A stretch of DNA of 64,000 bases, taken from Hymenobacter sp. GOD-10R. GTDB taxonomy: Bacteria; Bacteroidota; Bacteroidia; Cytophagales; Hymenobacteraceae. The translations under genes were made by a program, and so were the position numbers. This document shows positions 1 to 8,370 of this stretch, one piece after another; positions within the stretch are counted from its first letter, which is position 1; each line of letters starts with the position of its first letter. Below the pieces are notes generated by a model, which did no database searches, was not told the origin of the DNA, and saw nothing but the letters and a program-made list of their open reading frames with translations. Where the stretch lies: NCBI RefSeq assembly GCF_035609205.1, contig NZ_CP141184.1:5835001-5899000 (forward strand), in the 5' to 3' direction.

Positions 1-393
1 AACGAAGAGATCTGGCAGAGCTTACGCATTATTGAGCAAGCGCTGGAAAACCTTCCCGAAGGCCCTTACCACGCCGACGCTCCTCATTACTACCTGCCTC
101 CCAAGCAGGCTGTGTACAAGAACATGGAGGCCCTGATTTATCACTTCAAGATCATCATGGGCGAGATTGAAGCGCCTGTGGGTGAGGTGTATCACTCCGT
201 GGAAGGAGGAAACGGCGAGCTAGGTTTTTACCTAATCTCAGATGGTGGCCGCACGCCTTATCGCCTGCACTTCCGTCGCCCGTGCTTCATTTATTACCAA
301 GCGTACTCGGAAATGGTAGTAGGCCAATCGCTCTCCGACGCCATCGTGACGCTGAGCTCCATGAACGTAATTGCCGGCGAACTGGACGCGTAG
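1..393 (+). CDS. nuoD: NADH-quinone oxidoreductase subunit D, C-terminal part
   Basis: This is the end of the 49 kDa subunit of respiratory complex I, which lies in the peripheral arm next to the quinone site. The frame is open from base 1, so the true start is left of the window and only about 130 residues remain. The tail has the family signature: EVYHSVEGGNGELGFYLISD, then an RLHFRRPCF stretch, then a SxxVIAGELDA ending. nuoE follows after about 20 bases, so the two are cotranscribed. The missing N-terminal part prevents any check of the quinone-site residues. Identification is firm from the conserved C-terminus and the gene order. Confidence 0.95.
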   Translation, partial: NEEIWQSLRIIEQALENLPEGPYHADAPHYYLPPKQAVYKNMEALIYHFKIIMGEIEAPVGEVYHSVEGGNGELGFYLISDGGRTPYRLHFRRPCFIYYQAYSEMVVGQSLSDAIVTLSSMNVIAGELDA

Positions 394-414
394 TTTTTGC
401 TGAACTTGACCCCT

Positions 415-990
415 ATGGAATCCACAACCGCGCCCACCAAGCCTCAGTTTTCGCCTGCTGCCCAAGTCGAAATTAAACGCTTACTCACCCATTACCCCGA
501 CGACCGCAAAAAGTCGGCCCTGTTGCCGGTGCTGCACATGGCACAAGCTGAGTTTGGCGGCTGGGTGAGCCCCGAAGTACAAGACTTAGTAGCTGATACG
601 CTAGGTATCAAGCCGATTGAGGTGTATGAGGTAGCTACCTTCTACACCATGTTCAACCTGAAGCCCGTGGGCAAGCACGTACTGGAAATTTGCCGGACGG
701 GCCCCTGCATGCTGCGTGGTTCTGATGAGCTAACTGCTCACCTAGAGCGCATCACGGGCGCCAAAGTGGGTGGACCCACCTCGGAGGATGGCTTGTTCAC
801 GCTGAAAGAGGTAGAGTGCTTAGCAGCTTGCGGCTTTGCTCCTATTGTGCAGGTTCGGGAGAAGTACTACGAAAAGCTAGATACTCCTGAGGCGGTAGAC
901 GCCATGCTTACTGAGCTTCGTAATCAGGTACACCGTCCTATTCTGCCTTGGGAAGAAGTAGGTTTGCCTAACTCATTGAAGAATAACTAA
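415..990 (+). CDS. nuoE: NADH-quinone oxidoreductase subunit E (24 kDa)
   Basis: NuoE is the thioredoxin-fold subunit of the NADH-oxidising module of complex I and holds the [2Fe-2S] cluster N1a. The four ligands are visible as CRTGPC (near residue 93) and CLAAC (near residue 133), with the usual spacing. I chose ATG at 415 (MESTTAP...); an in-frame TTG at 397 would add six residues but is almost touching the nuoD stop. Length of 191 aa is normal. It sits between nuoD and nuoF as in most nuo operons, with a 30-base gap to nuoF. Confidence 0.95.
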   Translation: MESTTAPTKPQFSPAAQVEIKRLLTHYPDDRKKSALLPVLHMAQAEFGGWVSPEVQDLVADTLGIKPIEVYEVATFYTMFNLKPVGKHVLEICRTGPCMLRGSDELTAHLERITGAKVGGPTSEDGLFTLKEVECLAACGFAPIVQVREKYYEKLDTPEAVDAMLTELRNQVHRPILPWEEVGLPNSLKNN

Positions 991-1020
991 CAGCTGGCCA
1001 TCAGCACAACGCTTATTACT

Positions 1021-2361
1021 ATGGGCCGCAAGCTATTAACTGAACATATCAACGTTGAAGGCATTGACACCTTTGAGGTGTACCGCAAACATGGCGGTTA
1101 CCGCTCGGTGGAAAAAGCCCTTAAAACGATGACACCTGACGAGGTGGTGGAAGAAGTGAAGAAGTCGGGGCTGCGCGGCCGCGGCGGTGCTGGCTTCCCT
1201 ACTGGCATGAAGTGGAGCTTCTTGGCAAAGCCAGAAGGTGTGCCACGTTACCTCGTCTGCAATGCCGACGAATCGGAGCCAGGAACCTTCAAGGACCGAC
1301 AGCTGATGTCGAAGTTACCTCATTTGCTTATCGAGGGAATGATTACGGGCTCTTATGCCCTTGGGGCTAACACCTCGTACATCTATATCCGCGGCGAGCT
1401 ATTGTACGTGCTGCGTATTCTAGAAAAGGCTATTGCTGAAGCGTATGCCAACGGTTTTCTAGGTAAAAACATCCTAGGTTCAGGCTACGACCTAGACCTA
1501 CACGTGCACCCCGGCGGCGGCGCTTACATCTGTGGCGAGGAAACAGCTTTGTTGGAATCACTGGAAGGCAAGCGTGGTAACCCGCGCAACAAGCCCCCTT
1601 TCCCTGCTGTGCAGGGCCTCTACGCCCGCCCAACGGTGGTAAACAATGTCGAGTCCATTGCCGCTGTGCCCATCATCGTCAACATGACGGGTGACGAGTA
1701 CGCGAAGATTGGCGTAGGTCGCAGCACGGGTACCAAGCTCATTTCTGCTTGTGGCCACCTGAATAAACCAGGCATTTACGAAATTGAGCTAGGTCTGCCC
1801 GTCGAGGAATTCATCTATTCCGATGAGTACTGCGGCGGCATCTGGAAGGGTCGGGAATTGAAGGCGGTGGTAGCCGGCGGTTCGTCAGTACCGATTTTAC
1901 CTAAAGAACTGATCTTAAAGACTGCTGCCGGTGAGAACCGTTTGATGACTTACGAGTCACTCTCCGACGGCGGCTTTGTGACGGGTACTATGCTAGGTTC
2001 GGGTGGCTTCATCGCCATGGACGAAACGACTTGTATCGTTCGCAATACCTGGAATTTCTCACGCTTCTACCATCACGAGTCGTGTGGCCAGTGCTCACCG
2101 TGCCGCGAAGGAACAGGCTGGCTGGAGAAGGTACTGCACCGCCTAGAGTACGGTCACGGCCATATGGAAGACATCGACCTACTGGTAAGCGTCGCTAAGC
2201 AGATCGAGGGCAACACCATTTGCCCACTTGGTGAAGCGGCGGCTTGGCCCGTAGCTGCTGCCGTGCGTCACTTCCGTGATGAATTTGAGTGGCACGTGAA
2301 GCACCCACAAGAAGCAATACGCCCTGGTGCTGTCTATCCGGGTAAGGCTGTTTTGGCCTAA
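1021..2361 (+). CDS. nuoF: NADH-quinone oxidoreductase subunit F (51 kDa)
   Basis: NuoF binds NADH and FMN and passes electrons to cluster N3 in complex I. The glycine-rich nucleotide motif GLRGRGGAGFPTG is near residue 53, the CNADESEPGTFKDR flavin-site motif near residue 80, and the [4Fe-4S] ligands appear as ESCGQCSPC near residue 355 with a fourth Cys in NTICPLGEA near residue 400. The 446 aa length is typical. It lies in the nuoE-F-G order. A 120-base gap with an inverted repeat separates it from nuoG. The ATG at 1021 aligns with the usual family start. Confidence 0.97.
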   Translation: MGRKLLTEHINVEGIDTFEVYRKHGGYRSVEKALKTMTPDEVVEEVKKSGLRGRGGAGFPTGMKWSFLAKPEGVPRYLVCNADESEPGTFKDRQLMSKLPHLLIEGMITGSYALGANTSYIYIRGELLYVLRILEKAIAEAYANGFLGKNILGSGYDLDLHVHPGGGAYICGEETALLESLEGKRGNPRNKPPFPAVQGLYARPTVVNNVESIAAVPIIVNMTGDEYAKIGVGRSTGTKLISACGHLNKPGIYEIELGLPVEEFIYSDEYCGGIWKGRELKAVVAGGSSVPILPKELILKTAAGENRLMTYESLSDGGFVTGTMLGSGGFIAMDETTCIVRNTWNFSRFYHHESCGQCSPCREGTGWLEKVLHRLEYGHGHMEDIDLLVSVAKQIEGNTICPLGEAAAWPVAAAVRHFRDEFEWHVKHPQEAIRPGAVYPGKAVLA

Positions 2362-2373
2362 ATTCAAAACAGT

Positions 2374-2455
2374 CACACTGAGCTTGTTGGCCTTTTTACC
2401 GCGGTGGCAACATCCTGATGGTATAAATGAAATGCCTCAACAAGCTCAGTATGAT
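2374..2455. repeat. Inverted repeat between nuoF and nuoG
   Basis: The left arm near 2374-2391 and the right arm near 2433-2455 share ACTGAGCTTGTTG and its complement perfectly, with weaker pairing outside. About 42 bases separate the arms. There is no T-tract immediately after the right arm, so this looks more like an intergenic palindromic repeat element than an intrinsic terminator. It lies inside an operon that must be read through. Confidence 0.6.
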
Positions 2456-2481
2456 GAATAACCTTAATGTCTCCAACTTAA

Positions 2482-3489
2482 ATGGCTAAAATAACATTTG
2501 ACGGCATAGAGGTGGAAGTACCAGACGGTACCTCTATTCTCAACGCGGCGCGCACGATTGGCGGCAGCATCGTGCCTCCAGCCATGTGCTATTATACGCC
2601 GCTGCAAGGCTCAGGCGGCAAGTGCCGTGCTTGCTTGGTACGTGTGGCTGCTGGTTCAGCCAAAGACCCGCGCCCCATGCCCAAGCTAGTAGCTTCGTGC
2701 GTGACGCCAGTGCAAGACGGTATGGTAGTGGAAAATACCACTTCCGAGCAGGTGCTGAACGTGCGCAAAGGCATTGTGGAAATGCTACTCATCAACCACC
2801 CACTCGACTGCCCAGTGTGCGACCAAGCAGGTGAGTGCGATTTGCAGAACTTCGCCTTCGAGCATGGCGTGTCAACGACGCGTTACCAAGAAGAACGCCG
2901 CACCTTCGAGAAAATCGACATCGGCCCACTGATTCAGCTACACATGACGCGCTGCATCTTGTGCTACCGCTGCGTGTATACGGCTAATCAGATTACTGAT
3001 AATCGTGTGCATGGGGTGCTAGGTCGCGGCGACGCGGCGGAAATCGGTACTTATATCGAAAACGTCATCGACAACGATTTTTCCGGTAACGTTATCGATG
3101 TGTGCCCAGTAGGTGCGCTGACCGATAAAACGTGGCGCTTTAAACAGCGGGTGTGGTTCACTAAACCCGTAAATGCTCACCGCGACTGCTCGCACGAGAA
3201 GTGCCCCGGTCGTGTAGTGCTGTGGTACAAAGGCAAAGATGTGCTCCGTGTGACAGCTCGCAAGGATCAGTACGGCGAGGTGAAAGAGTTTATCTGCAAC
3301 GAGTGCCGTTTCGAGAAGAAGGAAACTGCTGACTGGGTAATCGAAGGTCCAGCACACATCGACCGTTCTTCGGTAATCTCGGCTAATCACTACGAGTTGC
3401 CTGTACTGAACCAGCAAGTAATTGCTGACCTGCCTGAAAGCTCTGTGCGCGACCTAGAGCAGAACCCACCCATGAAATTAGGTAACTAG
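2482..3489 (+). CDS. nuoG: NuoG-type iron-sulfur subunit of complex I, short form
   Basis: This subunit carries the Fe-S chain between NuoF and the quinone module. In order it shows a [2Fe-2S] ferredoxin domain (AMC, GGKCRAC, ASC; residues 35-75), the His-Cys [4Fe-4S] region (HPLDCPVCDQAGECDL, about 107-122), and a further 4Fe-4S set (MTRCILCYRC about residue 154, with DVCPVGAL about 205). A last Cys group, RDCSHEKC and ICNEC, lies at about 230-275. At 335 aa it stops where the long molybdopterin-fold domain of the 700-900 aa NuoG begins. Short forms are known in Bacteroidota. The next gene starts 4 bases later. Confidence 0.9.
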   Translation: MAKITFDGIEVEVPDGTSILNAARTIGGSIVPPAMCYYTPLQGSGGKCRACLVRVAAGSAKDPRPMPKLVASCVTPVQDGMVVENTTSEQVLNVRKGIVEMLLINHPLDCPVCDQAGECDLQNFAFEHGVSTTRYQEERRTFEKIDIGPLIQLHMTRCILCYRCVYTANQITDNRVHGVLGRGDAAEIGTYIENVIDNDFSGNVIDVCPVGALTDKTWRFKQRVWFTKPVNAHRDCSHEKCPGRVVLWYKGKDVLRVTARKDQYGEVKEFICNECRFEKKETADWVIEGPAHIDRSSVISANHYELPVLNQQVIADLPESSVRDLEQNPPMKLGN

Positions 3490-3492
3490 ACG

Positions 3493-4566
3493 ATGGAACT
3501 TCCTGTACTAGGCTGGCAAGCCCTTGTAATTCTAGTGGTATTTGGCATTTCGCTGCTTATTGCTACGTATTCCACTTATGCTGAGCGTGTTATAGCAGCA
3601 TTCTTGCAGGACCGTGTCGGTCCTGACCGTGCGGGCCCTTTCGGCCTTCTGCAACCCCTAGCCGATGCTGTGAAGCTCTTCACCAAGGAAGAGTTTTTCC
3701 CAGCTGGTGCTAACCGCGCGCTATTCGTGTTTGGTCCTTGCCTAGCTATGGTAACGGCACTGATGGCTTCGGCAGTTATTCCGTTTGGCAACTACTTGCA
3801 GTTCGGTACTACCATTATTCACCTGCAAGGCATTGAGGTGAACATCGGTATGCTGTACGTGTTTGGGGTCGTATCGCTGGGCGTGTACGGCATCATGATC
3901 GGCGGCTGGGCTTCTAATAACAAGTTTTCCTTGCTCGGTGCTATCCGGGCGGCTTCGCAGAACATCAGCTACGAGCTAGCTATGGGCATGGCCTTGATTG
4001 CCGTGCTGATGATGTCGGGCACACTGTCGTTGCGTGAAATCACCTTGCAGCAGTCGGTACCCGGCGAGTGGCACTTCTGGAACATCGTGAAGCAGCCCCT
4101 TGGCTTCATCATCTTCATCGTGTGTGCTTTCGCCGAAACGAACCGTACGCCTTTCGATTTGCCTGAGTGCGAAACGGAGCTCGTAGGTGGTTACCACACG
4201 GAGTATAGCTCCATGAAAATGGGCTTGTACTTGTTTGCAGAATACATCAACGTATTCGTGGCGTCGGCGGTAATGAGCGTACTGTATTTCGGTGGCTTCA
4301 ACTTTCCTTTCCAATACGAGCTACGTGAGGCGATTGCGCAGTCGCAAGGCGCCGTAACTGCTCAGAACATCATCACCATTCTAGGAGTAGTGGCGGTGTT
4401 CATCAAAATCTTCTCGTTCATCTTCTTCTTTATGTGGGTGCGCTGGACGCTGCCGCGCTTCCGCTACGACCAACTCATGCGCTTGGGCTGGACGATATTG
4501 ATTCCGCTAGCTATTTTCAATATCATCCTTACCGGTGGTCTGATTCTGTTACACGTTATCAAATAG
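3493..4566 (+). CDS. nuoH: NADH-quinone oxidoreductase subunit H
   Basis: NuoH is the membrane subunit that links the quinone cavity to the proton channels. The 357 aa protein has about eight hydrophobic segments. The conserved motifs are ERVIAAFLQDRVGPDRAGPF near residue 30 and AETNRTPFDLPECETELV near residue 215, which line the quinone tunnel in known structures. The start at 3493 is three bases after the nuoG stop, so translation is probably coupled. A 68-base gap separates it from nuoI. Identification is certain. Confidence 0.97.
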   Translation: MELPVLGWQALVILVVFGISLLIATYSTYAERVIAAFLQDRVGPDRAGPFGLLQPLADAVKLFTKEEFFPAGANRALFVFGPCLAMVTALMASAVIPFGNYLQFGTTIIHLQGIEVNIGMLYVFGVVSLGVYGIMIGGWASNNKFSLLGAIRAASQNISYELAMGMALIAVLMMSGTLSLREITLQQSVPGEWHFWNIVKQPLGFIIFIVCAFAETNRTPFDLPECETELVGGYHTEYSSMKMGLYLFAEYINVFVASAVMSVLYFGGFNFPFQYELREAIAQSQGAVTAQNIITILGVVAVFIKIFSFIFFFMWVRWTLPRFRYDQLMRLGWTILIPLAIFNIILTGGLILLHVIK

Positions 4567-4634
4567 CTGCTCATTCAGCGTCAACACCTAGGTTCAGTAT
4601 CATACCGTCCTAGGCCCTTGAACAACATTCGACT

Positions 4635-5210
<576 letters not shown>

Positions 5211-5216
5211 GTGCCT

Positions 5217-5297
5217 GCGCGAAGCTCCAGCTTCGCTCCTCATCCGGCTTATTCGGATACTCATTGTTCAACGATGCACGAAGCTGGAGCTTCGCGC
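5217..5297. repeat. Palindromic intergenic element, GTTCAACGAT core (nuoI-nuoJ)
   Basis: A perfect 19-base inverted repeat has its left arm at 5217-5235 (GCGCGAAGCTCCAGCTTCG) and its right arm at 5279-5297. The spacer holds GTTCAACGAT at 5266-5275, four bases from the right arm. A degenerate copy with the same core and the same distance lies between nuoM and nuoN. No T-tract follows, so it is not a normal intrinsic terminator. Confidence 0.8.
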
Positions 5298-5310
5298 TAC
5301 CCTCTGCGAA

Positions 5311-5823
5311 ATGTCACCTCTCTTCTTCTTTCTGTCGTTTGTGGCGCTGTTCAGTGCACTTGGTGTGGTACTAGCCAAAAACCCAGTTCATAGCGTACTG
5401 TTCCTGATCTTAACGTTTTTTACGCTGTCGGGACATTACTTGCTGCTGAATGCGCAGTTTTTGGCGGCCGTCAACATCATCGTGTATGCCGGTGCCATCA
5501 TGGTTTTGTTTCTGTTTGTAATTATGTTCTTGAACTTGAACGCGGAGACAGAACCTCACAAGTCTACTGTTTCGAAGATAGCGGCTGCTGTTGCAGGCGG
5601 TTTGTTGTTCGTGGTAATGGTAGCTGCCCTGCGCGACGTGCAACCCGGTACAACCTATAACGCCACTACTTTCGACTCACAGATCGGGATGGTCGGTCAG
5701 CTTGGCTTGGTGCTGTACCAGAAGTACCTGCTCCCGTTTGAGCTAGCCTCTGTGCTGTTCCTAACGGCCATGGTGGGTGCCGTCATGCTTGGTAAGCGCG
5801 AAACAGGGGAACGGCATTTCTAA
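5311..5823 (+). CDS. nuoJ: NADH-quinone oxidoreductase subunit J
   Basis: NuoJ is a small membrane subunit of complex I with five transmembrane helices; the third carries the pi-bulge region linked to coupling. The 170 aa sequence has the conserved NPVHSVLFLILTFF block near residue 27 and the VYAGAIMVLFLFVIMFL block near residue 55. The C-terminus is a hydrophobic ELASVLFLTAMVGAVMLGKRE segment. It is the last gene before a strong hairpin terminator, so nuoK is not simply cotranscribed with it, unlike in most nuo operons. Confidence 0.96.
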   Translation: MSPLFFFLSFVALFSALGVVLAKNPVHSVLFLILTFFTLSGHYLLLNAQFLAAVNIIVYAGAIMVLFLFVIMFLNLNAETEPHKSTVSKIAAAVAGGLLFVVMVAALRDVQPGTTYNATTFDSQIGMVGQLGLVLYQKYLLPFELASVLFLTAMVGAVMLGKRETGERHF

Positions 5824-5847
5824 GATAGATTCGACTTCTCTTCAACG

Positions 5848-5880
5848 AAAAACGGCAACTGAGCTTCAGTTGCCGTTTTT
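5848..5880. terminator. Strong intrinsic terminator after nuoJ (bidirectional)
   Basis: A 15-base perfect stem (AAAAACGGCAACTGA with its complement at 5866-5880) encloses a three-base loop and has A and T tracts on both sides. It lies 25 bases past the nuoJ stop and just past the 3' end of the opposite-strand gene ending at 5892. It should stop transcription from both sides and so splits the nuo locus into two transcription units. Confidence 0.88.
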
Positions 5881-5891
5881 TATTTACTTAA

Positions 5892-6281
5892 TTATCTCTG
5901 CTCAACATGCGTTGGCTGTGGAGCTTCCACCGGTTGGCGGCGCATCCAGGCAGGGCCACAGGCGACTTGCATTTTCTGCCGGAATTTTTCTTGCTGCTCC
6001 GGCGTCATGTCGGCCATGCGGGATTCTATTTTCTCGCGCCATAGCTGCTTCTTGCGCGCCCAGGTCATACCCGCTTGGCCGCCTCGGCCCCAGCCCCCGA
6101 ACAGAATACGCGAGAGCAAGAGTAGCCCGAGCGTCTGAGCAAAGCTGATGCTAGGTCCGTGGAAAAGCACGGGTACTAGCCAGTTCCAAAGGCTCATAGT
6201 AACAAAGCCTGCGGCAGCCACAAACAAGGCAGCGAAGGCCACGAAGCGAAGGCCACGAAGTAGCCAGGAGTTACGGTTCAT
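5892..6281 (-). CDS. Small membrane protein downstream of an ECF sigma factor
   Basis: I do not recognise a named family. The 129 aa product has two hydrophobic segments (about residues 10-30 and 42-60), then a basic, soluble tail with MTPEQQEKFRQKM, which looks helical. The start codon is about 80 bases after the sigma factor stop on the same strand, so the two are probably cotranscribed. That position is often taken by a membrane regulator or anti-sigma-like protein, but no anti-sigma motif is visible and I do not assign that role. It ends against the terminator behind nuoJ. Confidence 0.7.
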   Translation of the reverse strand: MNRNSWLLRGLRFVAFAALFVAAAGFVTMSLWNWLVPVLFHGPSISFAQTLGLLLLSRILFGGWGRGGQAGMTWARKKQLWREKIESRMADMTPEQQEKFRQKMQVACGPAWMRRQPVEAPQPTHVEQR

Positions 6282-6359
6282 GGGTAGTGAGATGCGAAAG
6301 TGATGATGTTTGTAGGCTTGCTGGTTGCATCAACGACGCTTCTTACAAGTCAAGTCGCA

Positions 6360-6962
6360 TCAATCTGTGAATAAATTAGTGTAAAGTGCCTGCAAACGCT
6401 GCCGCAGGTGTTGTACGGCGTAGTGTTTACGCGAAATCAACGTTTTGAGCGGCACGCCAGTTTCTTCCACGAGTTCCTTGAAGCTCTTGCCCTCCAGTTC
6501 GTGCCACACAAACACGTCGCGCTGATTTTTGGGCAGTTCTTCTAGCGCCTCGGCTAGGGCTTCCATGATGGTTTCACGCAGGAGCCGGTTTTCGGGGGCA
6601 TCGTCGGGGGCTGGCAATACGTCGGCTAGCAACAAGCTTCCTTCTTCGTTATCGGCGTAGCGGAGCGTCTCGGTTTCTAGGGAGCTAGTTTTTTTGCGCC
6701 GATACAGATCGGTAATGCGATTACGGGCCACGCGAAAAAGCCAGGCAGCTACCTTTTCTACGGGCTTGAGCAGCCGGTAGCTCTCTACTAACTCGCCAAA
6801 CACATCCTGCAGAATGTCTTCGGCATCGGCTTCGTCGGGCACACGGCGCCGGATGAAGGCTAGTAAGCGGGCACGTTGCTCCTGTACAGCCTCCTGTATC
6901 TGCCGGTCCTGTCCTGTCATGGTGGCCGTGGTTGCGCCGGTGGTGAGAGCTAGAGATTCCAT
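6360..6962 (-). CDS. ECF-type RNA polymerase sigma factor
   Basis: The 200 aa protein is a sigma-70 family factor of the extracytoplasmic function type. Region 2 is seen at about residues 33-95 (DEADAEDILQDVFGELVE, then AWLFRVARNRITDLYRRKK), and region 4 at about 138-190 (LPKNQRDVFVWHELEGKSF, KELVEETGVPLKTLISRKHY). No extra domains occur. It is in a minus-strand pair with the membrane protein at 5892 and lies 150 bases downstream of the beta-barrel gene at 7112. No anti-sigma factor with a recognisable zinc motif is next to it. Its regulon cannot be read from this window. Confidence 0.93.
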   Translation of the reverse strand: MESLALTTGATTATMTGQDRQIQEAVQEQRARLLAFIRRRVPDEADAEDILQDVFGELVESYRLLKPVEKVAAWLFRVARNRITDLYRRKKTSSLETETLRYADNEEGSLLLADVLPAPDDAPENRLLRETIMEALAEALEELPKNQRDVFVWHELEGKSFKELVEETGVPLKTLISRKHYAVQHLRQRLQALYTNLFTD

Positions 6963-7033
6963 TCTACTAGCGCAGACGAATATGGCTGCGAAATATTTTA
7001 AAGATGATAATTATTTTAAATGGGTGCTAAAGC

Positions 7034-7082
7034 AGCAAGCCTACCTGACTGACCGTTGCCGAATCAGCCAAGTAGGCTTGCT
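7034..7082. terminator. Possible hairpin terminator after the beta-barrel gene
   Basis: AGCAAGCCTAC at 7034-7044 pairs with GTAGGCTTGCT at 7072-7082, and an inner CTGA/TCAG pair shortens the loop. It lies about 30 bases beyond the minus-strand stop at 7112. The T-tract on the minus strand is weak, so termination is only probable. Confidence 0.4.
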
Positions 7083-7111
7083 GGAAAGCAAGTTTGTTCG
7101 CAGAGGAGCTC

Positions 7112-7918
7112 TTAGAATCTAGCTGTCAGACCTAGCTTCAGGTACGACATGTCATACCCAACTTCGCCAAAGGCACCTAGCTTGTCAGAGAAGTAGTAAC
7201 GCCCGCCGACAAAAATGCCTGAAGTGACGTAGCTAGCGCTGGTTTTGGAGTAGTACATATCGGTACCAGCATTGTCGGAATACCGCTCGTGCCGAATGCC
7301 TAGCGAAATACCAGCATAGGTGTCGAGCTTGGGATTCTCGAATACATCGTAGTGGTAAGTACCGCGGGCCGATACCATAATGTTGCTCCATGTGCCTTTG
7401 TAGCCGCCGGACTTCCAGCCGTAAGACTTATAGCCTACCATTCCACCTACGCCGATAGTGCCCGGCCCAACGTTGTCAGAAACCCCGTATTCGAAAGAGG
7501 CACTCATAGCAGGTGTAGAATGCAAGCCCGACAGCCCATAGCCGTACCCAAGTCCTAGCCCCACACCTAGGTTCAAAGCTTTGCTGCCTTTCACAAAAAG
7601 CTGGCTTGTGGCGGCTGCCTTCTTTGCCACGTTGAGTTCCGGAGTCGGAGTAGCAGCGCGCGTCGTCTCTACGGCAACTGTAGGCACTTCGGCAACGGGC
7701 TTGCTAGCAGGCGCTGTGGTGGTTGCCTTAGCGGCAGGCTTAACAACGGGCTTGGCCGTTGCCTTATAGCCAGAGCTTGTAGGCTTGGCTGTGGCAGGTT
7801 TAGCAGCCGTGGTAGTTTTGGTGGCTGCTACCGGACGCGTAGCAGGTTTGGTCTGTGCCAAAGCCGAGGCACTAGTTAAGGCGCAGAAAAGGAAAGCGGA
7901 GGTAAAGTACTTTTTCAT
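7112..7918 (-). CDS. Outer-membrane beta-barrel protein with Ala/Pro/Lys/Thr-rich linker
   Basis: A clear signal peptide (MKKYFTSAFLFCALTSASALAQ) is followed by about 85 residues of low-complexity Ala, Lys, Pro and Thr. The C-terminal 150 residues show alternating hydrophobic and aromatic beta strands ending in a terminal Phe (LKLGLTARF), as outer-membrane barrels do. The size and strand pattern fit small porin/OmpW-like proteins. The basic linker resembles cell-wall-contacting repeats such as those in histone-like or OmpA-linked proteins, but binding is inference. It has its own good promoter and lies upstream of the sigma factor. Confidence 0.8.
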   Translation of the reverse strand: MKKYFTSAFLFCALTSASALAQTKPATRPVAATKTTTAAKPATAKPTSSGYKATAKPVVKPAAKATTTAPASKPVAEVPTVAVETTRAATPTPELNVAKKAAATSQLFVKGSKALNLGVGLGLGYGYGLSGLHSTPAMSASFEYGVSDNVGPGTIGVGGMVGYKSYGWKSGGYKGTWSNIMVSARGTYHYDVFENPKLDTYAGISLGIRHERYSDNAGTDMYYSKTSASYVTSGIFVGGRYYFSDKLGAFGEVGYDMSYLKLGLTARF

Positions 7919-7976
7919 GGTATGAGTTAAAGAGTTTAGAGTAGTAAGAGAAATGCAATTCCGACTGGGAACGATG

Positions 7977-8007
7977 CAAAATTACCCTACTCTCCTCCTG
8001 CCGTCAA
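7977..8007 (-). promoter_or_regulatory. Bacteroidota-type promoter for the beta-barrel gene
   Basis: On the minus strand the -7 box TAATTTTG (7977-7984) fits TAnnTTTG exactly. A TTG (-33 box, 8005-8007, in TTGACGG) lies 20 bases upstream. The gene starts about 58 bases downstream at 7918. Both boxes and the spacing match the known Bacteroidota primary sigma consensus. Confidence 0.7.
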
Positions 8008-8300
8008 TCGCCTAATCATGTGACGCGCCTCACCCAATTATGTGATATTCTCCTATCTATAACTTTATAATACAGTCCATTCTTACAGCACAAGTCGTCT
8101 GACCTAATCACATTAACATGTTATGTCAGCTTCCGCAGAAATAGCGGGCTTGACAGACAATTGCTTCTGATTTCGGCAAAGTCACTTTCAAAAGGATGGT
8201 AAAAGCCTTTTTTAAAGCTCTGCTACTACTGCTTTACGCTTGAGCCAATTAAGTTCTGCTTAGAATGTTCCTCGCTTCGCGGCTTTTTCCGAATTTCGGA
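8008..8300. other. Divergent intergenic region without a gene
   Basis: The 450-base gap between the minus-strand barrel gene and nuoK holds no credible open frame. It contains the promoters at both ends and several AT-rich stretches (around 8040-8080 and 8200-8245). I see no RNA gene or strong hairpin here. Confidence 0.5.
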
Positions 8301-8308
8301 TACCTTTG
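8301..8308 (+). promoter_or_regulatory. Possible -7 box for nuoK
   Basis: TACCTTTG fits the TAnnTTTG consensus and lies 62 bases before the nuoK start. No convincing TTTG box is present at the expected -33 position, so strength is uncertain. Some promoter is needed here because the upstream half of the nuo locus ends in a terminator. Confidence 0.4.
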
Positions 8309-8370
8309 CTAGGTACTCACCCCCAGCCGAGCCTCGGCTGTTTCGCCGTTTTATCGGAACGTCCAACTGC

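Noticed and set aside
7581..7769. Plus-strand open frame inside the barrel gene
   Set aside because: It is the reverse of the Ala/Lys/Pro/Thr low-complexity linker and has no independent support.
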